From Cubamyces lactineus (lineage: Eukaryota > Basidiomycota > Agaricomycetes > Polyporales > Polyporaceae): DNA of 64,000 nucleotides. A program made the translations under genes and the position numbers. Below the pieces are notes generated by a model. That model worked only from the letters and a program-made list of their open reading frames with translations. It searched no databases and was not told the DNA's origin. This document shows, in pieces, positions 35,369 to 46,737 of this stretch (the stretch's first letter is position 1; every line of letters begins with the position of its first letter). The stretch spans positions 1,302,001-1,366,000 of the forward strand of contig JACDTU010000002.1 in the NCBI GenBank assembly GCA_022376465.1, given 5' to 3'.

Positions 35369-37175
35369 ATGACCAGCTCCTCCTCCACCCCGGACCTCGC
35401 CTCGCAAGTCGCAACCCTCTCTCTCGGCTCGCAGCCCCCTCAGCAACGTCTTCATGACACTTACGATTACGAAGGCAACGCAGGCGGCAACGGTAGAAGT
35501 CCATACCACTACTCTACATCCCCTCCTATCCCCGCCCAGTCCCAGTATAACCCCCTTGGCATGAATCAGTCCCCGCTCAAGAACAAGCCCTCTCGTGCCG
35601 GGCTTCCTACTGTGCGTTCTTGCATCGTCTCCTACACCTAGGTGGATCCGTAACTCACTCTCCATCGCTCCATCCAGCAATGGCTCGACAATGCGGCCGG
35701 TATACCTGACAATCGCTCTCTGTCGCCGCCCAACAACTCGGATTTGTCCTCGTCCGGGGGGTCCCCTCCCATGAGTCACATGCACGCCCCGCCAATCACC
35801 CCCGGCACTCCCCAGCAGGACGACGAGATTATACCTACCGCGATTGTCATCAAGAACATCCCATTCAACGTTAAACGTGAGACTTTGCTTGACATCATTG
35901 TAAGTGCCCCCCCCCCCCCCCCCTACCCACGGGCTCAAACCGTGCTGACGCCTGTCCGCCTAGGCATCGTTGTCGATCCCGACTCCTTACGCATTCAACT
36001 ACCATCTCGATCAGTCGGGCCAGTTCCGCGGGCTGGCATTCGCTAATTTCCGTCAAGCCGCCGACGCTGACGCCGTCGTCGCAGCACTGAATGGCTTCGA
36101 CGTTCAAGGCCGTAAGCTCCGAGTTGAGTACAAAAAGGTGCTTCAAGCCGGAGAGAAGGAGCGCATCGAGCGCGAGAAGGCTATTCGCCGCATGCGTTCC
36201 ATGCAACTGGAGAAGGAACAGCAGGCCATGCAACAGCAACAGCAGCAGGGATACGAAGACTACGGAACCGTTCTGCCTACGCCCTTCACTCCGCAGCGGT
36301 CGTTCTCGGCTTCGAATGTGTACCAGGGCTCTCAGTATTCGCCTCCGCAGATGCCGCCACTTCCGACGTCTCAGTCTTTCACGGTGGCGTCTCCGCCGCT
36401 GCCCTCTGGTTCTCCTAGCGCCGGGATCAAGTCGCCCTCTAACGAGCTAGACCTCAATGATCCGTCGACTCTCGAGATTTACTCGCGCATCCTCCTGTTC
36501 AAGGACGATCCCATGCGTGATGAGCTCGCGTTCTCTCGGACGTTGACGGCAAAGCAGAGGCGCGTGGTGCACCTCGTGGCGCAGAAGCTGGGTGTCTACC
36601 ACTACTCTGTCGGTGAGGGTGATGAGCGTTACGCGGTGGTCACTCGCTTCGACCCGAACGCTGTGAGTTGGCTAGACGATATGTTTTCGGACGGTGTGTT
36701 GATGAGCTGATTATCGTAGACGGGCGGACCGGGATCGCGCCAGACTCTCTCTCGTGCCCCGGCGTCGTACCTTTCTGCTACGTCGCCGATGACAGCGTCG
36801 TCCCTCCGCGTCAAGAAGTCCATGCCGGACATGAAGAGCCTTCAAGCCCAGGCGCCGCGTCTCACCACCCGCGCCTCTAATGGCAACATCCGCGAGGGCT
36901 ATGCCACCATCGCTTCCCCTTCGCGTCGCTCTCCGGGCTTTGCTTCCTTGTTCGGTAACAACGGCGCATTTGGGAACAACGGTATCCCTCCTGTGCCGAC
37001 CCTCCCCGCCAGCGTCTCTGGCTTGAACGGTGGCGGCATGGACAGTCCCACTGGCGTCGTACGACAGCCCCGTGGCCCTGGTGCGGGCGGCTTCGAGTCT
37101 CGGAGGGAGCGCCGCGAGAGCCAGACCGCTCGTGGCGGCTTTGAGGCTCGTTCTCATGAACCGTTGGAGATCTGA
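35369..37175 (+). CDS. PIN4: PIN4/Cip2-like RNA-binding protein (RRM plus R3H)
   Basis: Post-transcriptional regulator; the relatives are budding yeast Pin4/Mdt1 (checkpoint, stress) and fission yeast Cip1/Cip2. The start is MTSSSSTPDLASQVATLSLG. An RRM follows with RNP2 AIVIKNIPFN and RNP1 FRGLAFANF, ending GRKLRVEYKKVL. Next are a basic-acidic helix with a Gln run and a Ser/Pro linker. An R3H domain includes LEIYSRILLFKDDPMRDELA, the Arg-x3-His motif in QRRVVHLVAQKLGVYHYSV, and YAVVTR. The last exon is Ser/Gly/Arg-rich and ends ARSHEPLEI. One intron inside the RRM has a run of 17 C. Order and spacing match the family. Confidence 0.9.
35907..35923 (+). repeat. Homopolymer of 17 C inside an intron
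   Basis: Right after the donor gtaagtg of the intron splitting the PIN4 RRM there are 17 consecutive C residues. It is the longest homopolymer I noticed in the window. Confidence 0.9.
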
Positions 37176-38099
37176 AAGGTGGCGTCTGTTTACAGCGCAC
37201 AGTGCGCGGGCCTAGGCGGACAGTGAGGTATCTTCCCCATGTTACATCCCGTTCGTCAACGGACACGCCACCCTCGTTCTTCCCGTATCTTCTCGGTGCT
37301 TTCATGGTTCGATCTACCCCTCCTGCTTCCTGTCTCTTCTTCCAGTCCTACGATGCTTTTCCCGCTGGTTCCGCGGTCGTGTCCTTCCTAAATCCGCCCA
37401 TGTTCAACAACGTATTTGGTCAAGAACGCTCCGCATGCTGTTTTCCACCCTTAATCCAACGTCGGCCGGCCTTCTGCGGCGCAATAGCCCGCGTCGACGT
37501 CCGTCCCCTCATCTCTCATCTGTTGAAAACCTAGTTCTTCCCCGCCTGCGTCCTAAACCCGTGTCTTCAACCCTTTTCTTTCTTGCATGCCAAGTCTCCC
37601 TATCCTGCCATCACAGCCCCCCACCCACAAGTATCATAGTCCACATCCCTCTCATGCATTCATGCACCGTTGCTCCTCTTTCTGCCAGCCTTTTTCCCTA
37701 CGTACCCCTCCCTCTCTACCTCAGTCACCCTTGGTTGTATGATTGATCGAACGCGCAAATTAGAGTAAGCGAGATGAATGTATATATTGGATGGACTGCG
37801 CATAAGTAACCTTCATGTCTGACCTACATGTTTGAGGTATCAACTCCGTGCAGTACACGACAGTGTCGTTCCAACTCGAAGGTGGGTGTACAGTTTAGAC
37901 GCCGGATGATGCTACGGGCGTCTACCAATGTGAAGCGGGCCGGACGGTGGCGGAAAAGTCGATCGTCCCCCGAGTTTGCCACAGCAGCTGCAGAGTGCTC
38001 GACGGTGAGTTGAGAGTAGTCTCGACCAGCTCTGCTGCCTCCACCGTTTCCGCATCCACACTGTCTCGCTTTTTCTCGTCCCTACCACCAAAAGGCAAG
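37176..38099. other. Intergenic, PIN4 3' flank and NUC1 promoter
   Basis: About 920 bp. The first half is pyrimidine-rich 3' flank and the end is the leader of NUC1. An in-frame ATG at 37947 could extend NUC1 by 51 codons. No other gene seen. Confidence 0.45.
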
Positions 38100-39596
38100 A
38101 TGCCGAGCTCGACGATAGTCCACGCCGCCGTCTTCGCTGTCGGGGCTCTCGTCGGCGGCGGTGTCGCAACTGCCGTGTCCGCACGCAACAGGCGGGACGT
38201 GCTCCCGCCGTCGGTAGCCGCGCCCGTGCCTGCGCCTGTATCGACGCAGACTGCACCCCCGCCCCCAGTCATTGATGTGAAGCCGGGAGAGGGGACGAAG
38301 ATGCAGACTGCGCCCGGGTCGCTCATGCAGGTCGACACTGCGGTGCTCAAATACGGAAATCCTGGTACGTGGCTCTGCATTGAGATCCAAGCTTGGGATA
38401 CTTATTGTAAGCGATGTGTAGGTCCTATCTCGGACCTCCTTGTACGCCGGGCGTACGTTGCGGGTTATGACCGTCGTCTGCGGCATCCAGCATGGGTATG
38501 TCCGCTCATACCTCTATCGAAGCATGGCGTACTCGTGCTAACGCACATTCAGACAGCAGAACACCTGACCCTCGCGTCTCTCGGGAAGTCCGTGCTCGAG
38601 CCGCGCAGCAACGACGAGGCGGGCGACCGCGCGAACTCGCAATTCACGGAGGACGCTTCCATCCCTGCGATGTTCCGCGCGAAGCTCTCGGACTACTTCC
38701 GCAGCGGATATGACCGCGGACATATGTGCGTGCGGTGGACACCTCGGGGAAGGTGGTGGCGTGCTCATTTTGACTGACGAATGACGAAACACATAGGGTC
38801 CCCGCTGCGGACGCGAAGATGTCGCAAGTAGGTGCATTGTGATCCTTCCTGAGTGTTTCATGGTTGCTCACTAGACTGGTTGTTGTAGGCTGCGATGGAT
38901 GAGACGTTCCTATTGACGAACATTGCACCTCAAGTCGGCGCTGGCTTCAACCGGCATTGTGCGTCTCATGCACATCTCCCCCACCTTTGAATAGATACTG
39001 ACCATCTTTGTGCAGATTGGGCCTACGTAGAGGATTGGTGCAGACGACTCACCTCGACTTTCGCCGACGTTTACGTGTTCACGATCCCTCTGTACCTTCC
39101 CAAACTTGACACGGACGGTAAATGGCGTGTGGTACGTATTCATCTCGTCATTCCAGTCAAGAGGCCCTCATTCCATCCGAATGTGTTTGTAGTGTCACGA
39201 AGTCATCGGCAACCCCCCGAACATCTCAGTACCCACGCACTTTGCCAAAGTCGTGCTTGCATCCAAGCCGTCCTCGCCCTCAAGGCCAGACATCCCTGAG
39301 ATTTCGACGGGCGCGTTCGTCTTGCCGAACGCCGTCATCCCGGACGAGGCGAAACTGGAGAGCTTTGTCGTCCCCAGTAAGTTCGCTCAGCCCTTGGTCG
39401 AAGTGAGAAGACACACTCAGAATTTCGTTGTACAGTCGAGGCGGTCGAGCGTGCCGCGGGCCTTACGCTGTTCTCGGACGCCGTGAAAGCCAATTCAAAG
39501 CACATCTGCAAGACGACCAAGTGCGACGTCATTGTGCGCAGGTTCGACGACGCCGTCAAGCGGCCGGACCGCAAGGCCATTGCTGGTCCGAAGTAG
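38100..39596 (+). CDS. NUC1: Mitochondrial endonuclease G (NUC1)
   Basis: DNA/RNA non-specific nuclease of the beta-beta-alpha-Me type. It sits in mitochondria and can move to the nucleus in cell death; in yeast it is also the main mitochondrial nuclease. The start MPSSTIVHAAVFAVGALVGG gives a hydrophobic N-terminal anchor, as in yeast Nuc1. Spliced exons give KYGNPGPISDLLVRRAYVAG and YDRRLRHPAWTAEHL. The catalytic motif is in FRSGYDRGHMVPAADAKMSQ (DRGH). TFLLTNIAPQVGAGFNRHYW with the Mg-binding Asn region follows, then VEDWCRRL and DVYVFTIPLYLP. Tail exons carry PTHFAKVVLA and IEAVERAAGLTLFSDAV. Six to seven introns are present. The first ATG of the anchor was chosen. Confidence 0.92.
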
Positions 39597-39748
39597 ATCC
39601 TCACTCACCCTATAGCCGTTGCGCCGGTTCTTGCGAGAGTGTAGTATACTAACTCCGAGGCACGCCCGTGTGCGTTCCGAATAATGACGATGATCAAGGG
39701 TGGTCTAATACGGAGTGGGCGTGATCCAGAGCACATTAAGGTGATATA

Positions 39749-40821
39749 TTAGAAGTCAGATAAAATATCCTTCACGCTCGCCCAGTAGTCCTTCTCTACC
39801 CGCGGCTCGATCTCCTGTTTTGTGAGCCATGCAAAGTCGGTGACGTTCTTGCCGTCTGGCCGGACCTGGCCTGCAAGAATATGTGCCTTCAGGAAGAATG
39901 TGTACAGCTAGTAGCGGGCATATTGTCAGCAATCCACTCCAGGACGGAAGTAATAGAGAGGTGTGTACCTCGCCACCAAGAGCCTTTTTCGTGCTCTCGG
40001 GTAATGAGGGCTGGTACACAGCAATGGGCTTCTTCCCCACAATCCAGGTGTCCATGTTGACGCCGCATTCCGCTTGAAGGTCACGGAGCGCGGCCTTGGC
40101 GAATCTGTCAGACCAACCACCCTACCACCTAGGAGCGACATAGACATACCTGATGCAAGAACTCGCCCTCCTGCAGGCCACCCTGGGGGAACCGCCAGAC
40201 CTGCTTGCCTGTGTGGTCCTTGGCTCGGACGAGCAGGTACAGGTTACGCTCTCCCGCCCTGTCCAGACTCTTCACGTCTCCCGTCTTGTCCGCTTCGTGT
40301 ATCCTCGGCGCAGGAGGATCGACGGGCTCCTCGCCCATGTTCTCCATCTGGTCGGTGGACGCAATGAGGATCCCGTCCTCGTCCATGGCCGTAGGACCCG
40401 TCTTTCGCCGCTTCAGCATCCACGGTCCGCCAAACGCCTCCCGCTCGCGCAGCTTCTCCTCCTTTGCGAACTTCTTCTCGAGCAGCGAGCCAGTCTTGAA
40501 GTAGAAGTCGGTCGGGAAGGGGTTGAAGAGGGCACGGCGGATGCGCGACTGGTAGGCGTAGTAGGCGCGTTCGAAGAGGGTGGGCGTGCGGGTCAGAATG
40601 GGAGAGCGGTTTAGGATGACGGCGGCATTGAGGACGACGTTGGGCGTGCTGGCGTCGGACGTGGAGGACGAGGCGAGTGGTGAGGGTGCCTCTGCGACGG
40701 AGGCTAATGAGCGTGACGGGGCACGCAGACACGCTACGAAAGCGTTCTATCAGACAGATGAAGGTATGTTTTGAGCATTCTGACATACCGCGCGTGCGAT
40801 GTCTGCAGACGGAGGCGACAT
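39749..40821 (-). CDS. MRPL46: Mitochondrial large-subunit ribosomal protein mL46
   Basis: Component of the mitochondrial 54S/39S large subunit, with a degenerate Nudix fold (yeast Mrpl17). Exon 1 gives MSPPSADIARA, and a 45-nt intron leads to NAFVACLRAPSRSLASVAEA, a basic, Ser/Ala-rich presequence. Conserved parts follow: VILNRSPILTRTPTLFERAY, YYAYQSRIRRALFNPFPTDF, and KQVWRFPQGGLQEGEFLHQA in the Nudix-like region. Next are LRDLQAECGVNMDTWIVGKK and, near the end, FFLKAHILAGQVRPDGKNVT with DFAWLTKQEIEP. It ends YWASVKDILSDF. It is convergent with NUC1 and shares a 223-bp divergent promoter with V-ATPase H. Confidence 0.88.
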
Positions 40822-41044
40822 TTCGAGACCACATCAGACCAGCAGCAGACAAGCCAGAGTTCTGAATTTTCGAAAGTTACGCTGTAAAGAGGGCGCTTCC
40901 CGATCCGGCACGCGTGGGAAGGAGGCACGGGCGCTAGCGCGAGGACTGAGGTCACTGCTCTGGGCGGTCGCTGCTGCTCTCCTCTAGCACCGTCCTTGAC
41001 CTCCGCCGTCGCTGGGTCCCGCATCGTCTCCGGCGTCGTCCAGC
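40822..41044. promoter_or_regulatory. Short bidirectional promoter, mL46 / V-ATPase H
   Basis: Only 223 bp separate the two start codons. The sequence is GC-rich without a TATA box, so a shared TATA-less promoter is likely. Confidence 0.45.
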
Positions 41045-42914
41045 ATGTCCATCTCGCTTGTATCCAACTCGTACCTTGACGAGCACTCGGCCAAGATACG
41101 CGCAAAGCCCGTGCCATGGGAGGTGCGCGCCTCAGCCACAGGCACCTGGAGCCAGACGCGGTTGCTCATCCGGTTCGATACAGGGATACCAACGCGCCGG
41201 CCTCATCACCTCGGAGGAGCTCAGTCTGATTAAGAAAGTGGACCGGCAGTCGAAGGCCAAAGTTGAGGCTTTGTTGGCCTCGGACGGTCCCACATACGCC
41301 TCGCTATACCTCCGCCTTCTCAAGAAGCTGCAGCGGGTTGACACTCAGTCTTGTATCCTCGTCTTGATTGCGGATGCGCTCACGGGTATGTCTTATTGCA
41401 TCGCCAATGGCGTATCACAGCTCCTTACAGCCCGTATCAATCTTCCCAGACCATGAGGAGCGGATACCTTGGTTTACCAATGCATCTCAATCGGACCCGG
41501 AGCTCCCATATGGTCCTCTGTTGAGGTATGGCGATCAGGCACATGAGTCTGGACCAGAGCTGACCTCCAGTAGGATCTTGGACTCCCAGGATGACTTTGT
41601 TCAATTGAAAGCCACCCAGATCTTGACGGTTCATCTCAGGTTGGTTCATCAATACACTGATTGCAGGCGGCCATGAGCATTTATCGTGTATTTAGCTTAG
41701 AGAAGTCCCCCATACAACCCCAGCAATTGCATCCGTTCCTCAATACCCTTGCCCTTCTTGTCGTTAACCCATCAACGCACAAGCGGGATATTGCCGTTCA
41801 GTGTCTAGAGGCCATCTTGTCTCGTCCCGAATGCCGGAGAGCAGTATGGGCCAACGCGTCCCTTGTGGGAGGGTAAGTCTTCCTATGGTTGACTAGCTGC
41901 GGATCTATGTTAGGCTCACTGATCCGCGCAGGCTAGTTGATATCTTGCGGCACAATCCTACACCACAAATGAGCTATCAAGTAGGCTTCTGCTTGTGGTT
42001 GCTTACATTTGAGCAGGAAGTGGCAGAACAAATTCAGAAGTATGGGCGCAGCAGTATGAATTATGATAGGTCTCTGACAATATTGTCAGGCGTTTCGACA
42101 TTATACCCCTTCTCGTCGACGTAGCTCAAGGTGCTGCCAAGGAGAAAGTCATCCGCGTCATTGTTGCAACATTCCGTGTAAGTGGAATAGCGCCGTTATT
42201 ATGCTAACATACTCACTTCCCGTACTATAGAACCTGGTGTCCAAAGCACCACAGGCGAATCTCCCGGCGATGCTTGTCGCTCAGCTGCTTCCCTTCGCCA
42301 AGAACCTATCTGGCCGGAAGTGGACCGACGAAGACATTGTCGAGGATATTCAGTTCCTTCGCGACGAGCTTAGTGCTCGTTTCGAGAGCCTCACGTAGGC
42401 ATTTGCCATCTCTTCATGATGATTCTACGACTGAGCTACCTCACAGGACATACGACGAGTACCGCTCAGAGCTGCTGTCGGGACATTTGTCTTGGAGTCC
42501 TGTGCACGAGTCCGATCTGTTCTGGAAGGAAAACGCGACGAAGCTGAACGATAAGGACTACGAGCTACTCAAGTGAGTGGGATCAAGCCGGCTTCAAACT
42601 CTTGCGCGTACTGACGGCTGTATAATAGGATCCTGATCAGACTTCTGAGCGAGTCAAATGACCCGACAGTGCTCGCGGTAGCTTCGCATGACATCGGACA
42701 ATACGTCAAGCACTATGAGCGCGGAAAGAAGTTCGTCTTTGTCTCCATTCCTCCTTCTCTTAACATTACTCACGATGTTGCCCACAGGATCCTTACCGAT
42801 CTCGGAGGGAAGACCCGCGTAATGGAGCTCATGTCCCACCCCAACTCCGACGTACGATACCAGGCGCTGATTTCGGTGCAACGGCTCGTGAGCCACCCAT
42901 GGGCCGCCGTGTAA
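41045..42914 (+). CDS. VMA13: V-type proton ATPase subunit H
   Basis: Regulatory subunit of the V1 sector; it activates the assembled pump and silences free V1. The start is [20 protein letters not shown], then [20 protein letters not shown] and [18 protein letters not shown], the N-terminal helical-repeat domain. Conserved C-terminal parts are [72 protein letters not shown] and [20 protein letters not shown]. It ends [12 protein letters not shown]. SWSPVHxSxxFWxEN and the VAxHDIGxYVxxYxxGK segment are diagnostic for subunit H. About ten introns are present. It is convergent with the P450 gene (213 bp gap). Confidence 0.93.
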
Positions 42915-43127
42915 GATTTTTGATAGTAGCTGAAACAAGGACATTCTCATTTTCATTCGCAACCGCGGGAATGGGGCACGCCCTATGATTACAAGAAATT
43001 GGATGCGTGTACAGGTGATCAACACCGACTACGGTGACTATAGCCAGTGTATGAATATTCAGGCTCGCTTCAACAAACCTTTCAAGAAAGCTACTATATC
43101 GTCTCGATCGTTTTCCGCGGTTAATAT

Positions 43128-45279
43128 TCAGTCGCAACTTGCGATAAGGCGGCGTGCTGCTTCAGACCGAGGGCGAATATCGGCCGGGAAAGGTTTTGGG
43201 AAACACGACAGCCCAGACGTGTACTCTCCTGACGGCGTGATCTCCTTTCCGTCAGGGCCGACCACCTTACGAATGTCCATCGTGGCGCACAGGGAAGCGA
43301 TCGCCATCCAGACGCTGCCCATGGCGAGGAATCGGCCGGGGCAAATCCTGTTATACTAGATGAGGAACATGGCCGTCTGGGGAGGATCGCACAGGTACCA
43401 GGGCGAGACTTACCGACGACCGAACCCGAAAGACGCGTGCGGGAACGGTTCGGGTCCGCCATGCGAGCCAGGAAGGAAACGCTCTGGTTTGAACAATTCG
43501 GGGTCATGGTAGACCCGTTTGTCCATTGCCATGCTCCTGGTTGGACGTTCAGCAAACGACCATGAATTAGTGTGGATATAGGTTATAGGCAGCACGTACA
43601 AGGCGTTCGCGAAGACCATGGTCCCTTTAGGGATAAACATGCCGTTATAGATGTCGTCCTGCATCGTGCTGTGCGGGATGCCTGCCACGCGTTCAGGGTC
43701 AGTCCCGAAGCAGCAGGATACTTGCCGCGAGTGCGCTGACCGAGCGGTGCAACGGGACGCCATCGGAGCACCTCCTGGAAGATCGCTTCAATGTACGGAA
43801 GCTGCTCGCGATCTTCGAACTCGGGAAGTCGCGTGGGCCCGACGACCCTGTCGATTTCTTCCTGCGCTTTCTTGAGCACGTGGGGGTGCAGGAGCATCGC
43901 GAGTATGAACGTGTTGATGGTCGAGTACGTCTGTGGGGTAGGGTCGCGATCAGACTCCGTTGTAGTGGGCGGCTGGAAAAGAAGACACTGACGGTCTCTG
44001 CACCTCCCGCGTACATTGCTCCGGCGGCGTGCTTGAGGTCGTCGAGGCTATGTTCGCCTTTGTAGTCGGGTTTGGAGAACTCCTCGAGGTAAGCGAGCAG
44101 GAACGAGGGTGGTGCATGACCTTCGACCTAACACCGATTGGTTAGACATCCCCAGTATGGAGCCGATCAGAACTACGTGCCATATGGCGTTGAACTTGTT
44201 CAAATGGGTAGTCGTGGAATTTACGGATAGCCCAACTCCAATCTAGCGGTAAGTAACGCGGTGGCTTAAAATCGCGCCCCTCACAAATGTGCCAATGGAC
44301 TAACTGTGAACGACACGGTTGAACCAGCAACCCGGGAACCACCACGGCAGGTGTTGAACTTGGGCTGGTGATCAGGAAGACTATCGCCGCACGAGCAAGG
44401 CGACTCACGGATCGGGAAGAAATCCACAAGAGCGGTACCAGGGTCCCCAGCGTCGACATGCGCGAGCGACACATTCTCTGTCATTTTGATGTACTCGTCG
44501 TTATCCGTTTCGATCTCGTGCCCGTAGGCAATCTTCATAATGATGGCTGCGCCGTATCTGGAGTACGTCGAGGTAAACTGACGGCTGAAAGCTCCTTTCT
44601 GGAGGGAAGATCTAGGAACTTACCTGCGAATCAACCAATCAAAGTCCTTTGGGCGATCGAGTAGGTTCCGAAGCATCTTGCGTGCTTCCTCGGTGTGAAT
44701 AGGTCGGAAGCGAACAACCTCTTGCTTGCTCAGGTACTGCTGCAAAATCCGCCGCTGCTTGAAGAAATGCGGGCCATATTTGAGGAAGGTCACACTGACG
44801 CCCCATCCTAGGCTGGAGTGATGCAAGCAATGGCGCGATGAGGGGTGGAGTGTTACGGCTAACGCTTTGGCCGCTCACTTCATGAACAGAGGGAACACCG
44901 GCCGATCGCTGTAGATGGCACTGCGTTTGTGCAAGAGCTCGTTCGCAACGTCATAGTTATTCACGATTACGATCTTCCGGCCCAGGATCTCCAGGTAGAA
45001 TACGTCTCCTAAAGATCGAACAAGGTTAGCGAACGCCCCGAAACCGAAACATGCGAGAAATAGACAAGGATACTGACCGTAGCGTTGGGACCACTCAAAG
45101 AAAACAGCCGCTTGATAGGTGCGGGGGAATATACGATAGTGTCCGATGAACGGGTCGGCTGGAGGGCTGGGAGGAAGACGAAGAAGGTAGGCCCGCCGTC
45201 TGCATGCTAACCAGTACGTGCCAAGCACAAAACCTGCGGCGGCAACCACAAAGATGTACCACAGAGGTATAGCGGACAT
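43128..45279 (-). CDS. Cytochrome P450 monooxygenase
   Basis: Membrane-anchored haem-thiolate oxidase. The start [20 protein letters not shown] is a single ER anchor, followed by the Pro-rich hinge [40 protein letters not shown] and [20 protein letters not shown] form the N-terminal fold. The I-helix reads [16 protein letters not shown] across an intron, the K-helix ExxR is in [13 protein letters not shown], and [13 protein letters not shown] precedes the haem loop. That loop, FGFGRRICPGRF, is split by an intron just after its second Arg. It ends [11 protein letters not shown]. It resembles the basidiomycete OrdA/CYP64-like clan. The substrate cannot be inferred, and no biosynthetic cluster surrounds it. 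Confidence 0.9.
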
Positions 45280-45354
45280 TGGGTGCGATGTAGGTGTAAG
45301 GGGCAAAGAAGAGCGTGCCGACTGACCCTGCACCGAACTTATGCAGAGGCCATG

Positions 45355-45361
45355 TTTTATA
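45355..45361 (-). promoter_or_regulatory. TATA box of the P450 gene
   Basis: The minus-strand sequence TATAAAA lies about 75 bp upstream of the P450 ATG at 45279. Confidence 0.5.
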
Positions 45362-46737
45362 CTTCGTAGTCTAGCGCTAGGCTTCCCGGAAAAATGAGCA
45401 TCATAGATGTCCAAGGGAGGAAACGCTTACAGTCCAAGTTAGAATGGGTGCAAGAGGACCTAGACAGCAGGTCATGTGTTGGCACGACTTGAGCGGGTAT
45501 CCATTTCGGATCGCCAACGTGAATCCGCCTCACCGCACAATTACGCTCGTGTCTGCATAGTTTGCGTCCGTATGCAGCGCCAATCTAGCGGACAATCAAG
45601 TGTGACAAGGGTGGTCTCGGTTTTCGCGCCTTCCTTGTGGTATGGCGGTGATCGCAGCGCTGTGATAGCGGGTCATGGAGGGTCAAAATCGACCCCTACG
45701 CAACCAACAAGCTCGAAGCTACAGTGAAAGGCGCTCCTCATTCGTTTCGTACCACCGCCGTTGACGTGATTTGCCTGCATCCTGAGACCACAATTCAGTA
45801 TCATGAGTCATTCTGATGCTGCTTCTCACCTTGGCTGAGATAACGGTGACCAAATTAATGCCTAGTCGAGACGCGCGTAGTCAGAGCATGCTCTTGAAAT
45901 TACTACTCTCTAGGCCTCAGACTACATAGTATCGCAGAGCTGCGAGCGGGTAGCTTCAAGTCGAGTGGGCTGATCATACTCGTCCCGCTATGAATCGCTG
46001 GAAGCAATATCTATTAGTATGCTACGGATAGAGGAGCCGCTGCGGACTCACCAATTTGCCCTTCTCCTGCACATGCCGTTGGTTCTTCTGCCGCTGATTT
46101 GCGAGGGTCGATGTTGCTGACACACATGAATAGAATGATAGTGAGGAGACTACATATCTGAGACGCCATGACGTTACATGAACGGCGACCTAGCTACTCC
46201 GACATAGACCTATGAATGCACAACACGGTGCTAGAATATACTACGCAATGCTCGATGATCATGTTAGGCCTTCAGCCCAAGGGATGCGCGAAAGAAAATG
46301 GCTATCTAACTAGAAACTACCTACTTACCTACCTACCTACCTACCTACTGTGGATACGAGACGATGAGAAGCGATGCTACGTGCGGATGATGTTGGCCTT
46401 CAGCCAGATGATGACGACTTGACGAGCCGATGAGCGGGACTGTCCCCGTGCAGAATGCGAGCAGAGAGCATAGAATGGAAAAATCAACAAATGAAAGGGA
46501 AAGGGCAGGGCAACTTTGGTGATGCTGGACAACGGAGACGGGGTAACGCACGACAGATTGATGAATCGAGTGAACTGAGAACACAGAAGAACAAGCAAGA
46601 GAGAGGAGTCGGACTGACAAACTATGTATAGTGTATATGTATGTTGTGCGGTGTGTGGATGTGAGAGTTCTTGTGAGGAGGGAACGAGAGAGGGAATAAC
46701 GTATGGGAGAAAAGAGAACGCCCGTTGATACAATACT
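45362..46737. other. Intergenic with a tetranucleotide repeat
   Basis: About 1.4 kb between P450 and the nucleoporin gene. Short open frames only. A CTAC/ACCT microsatellite lies at about 46316-46349. The part next to 46737 is the 3' flank of the nucleoporin. Confidence 0.5.
46316..46349. repeat. (CTAC)n microsatellite
   Basis: Six to seven near-perfect copies of a CTAC unit, with one ctta variant near the left end. Confidence 0.8.
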
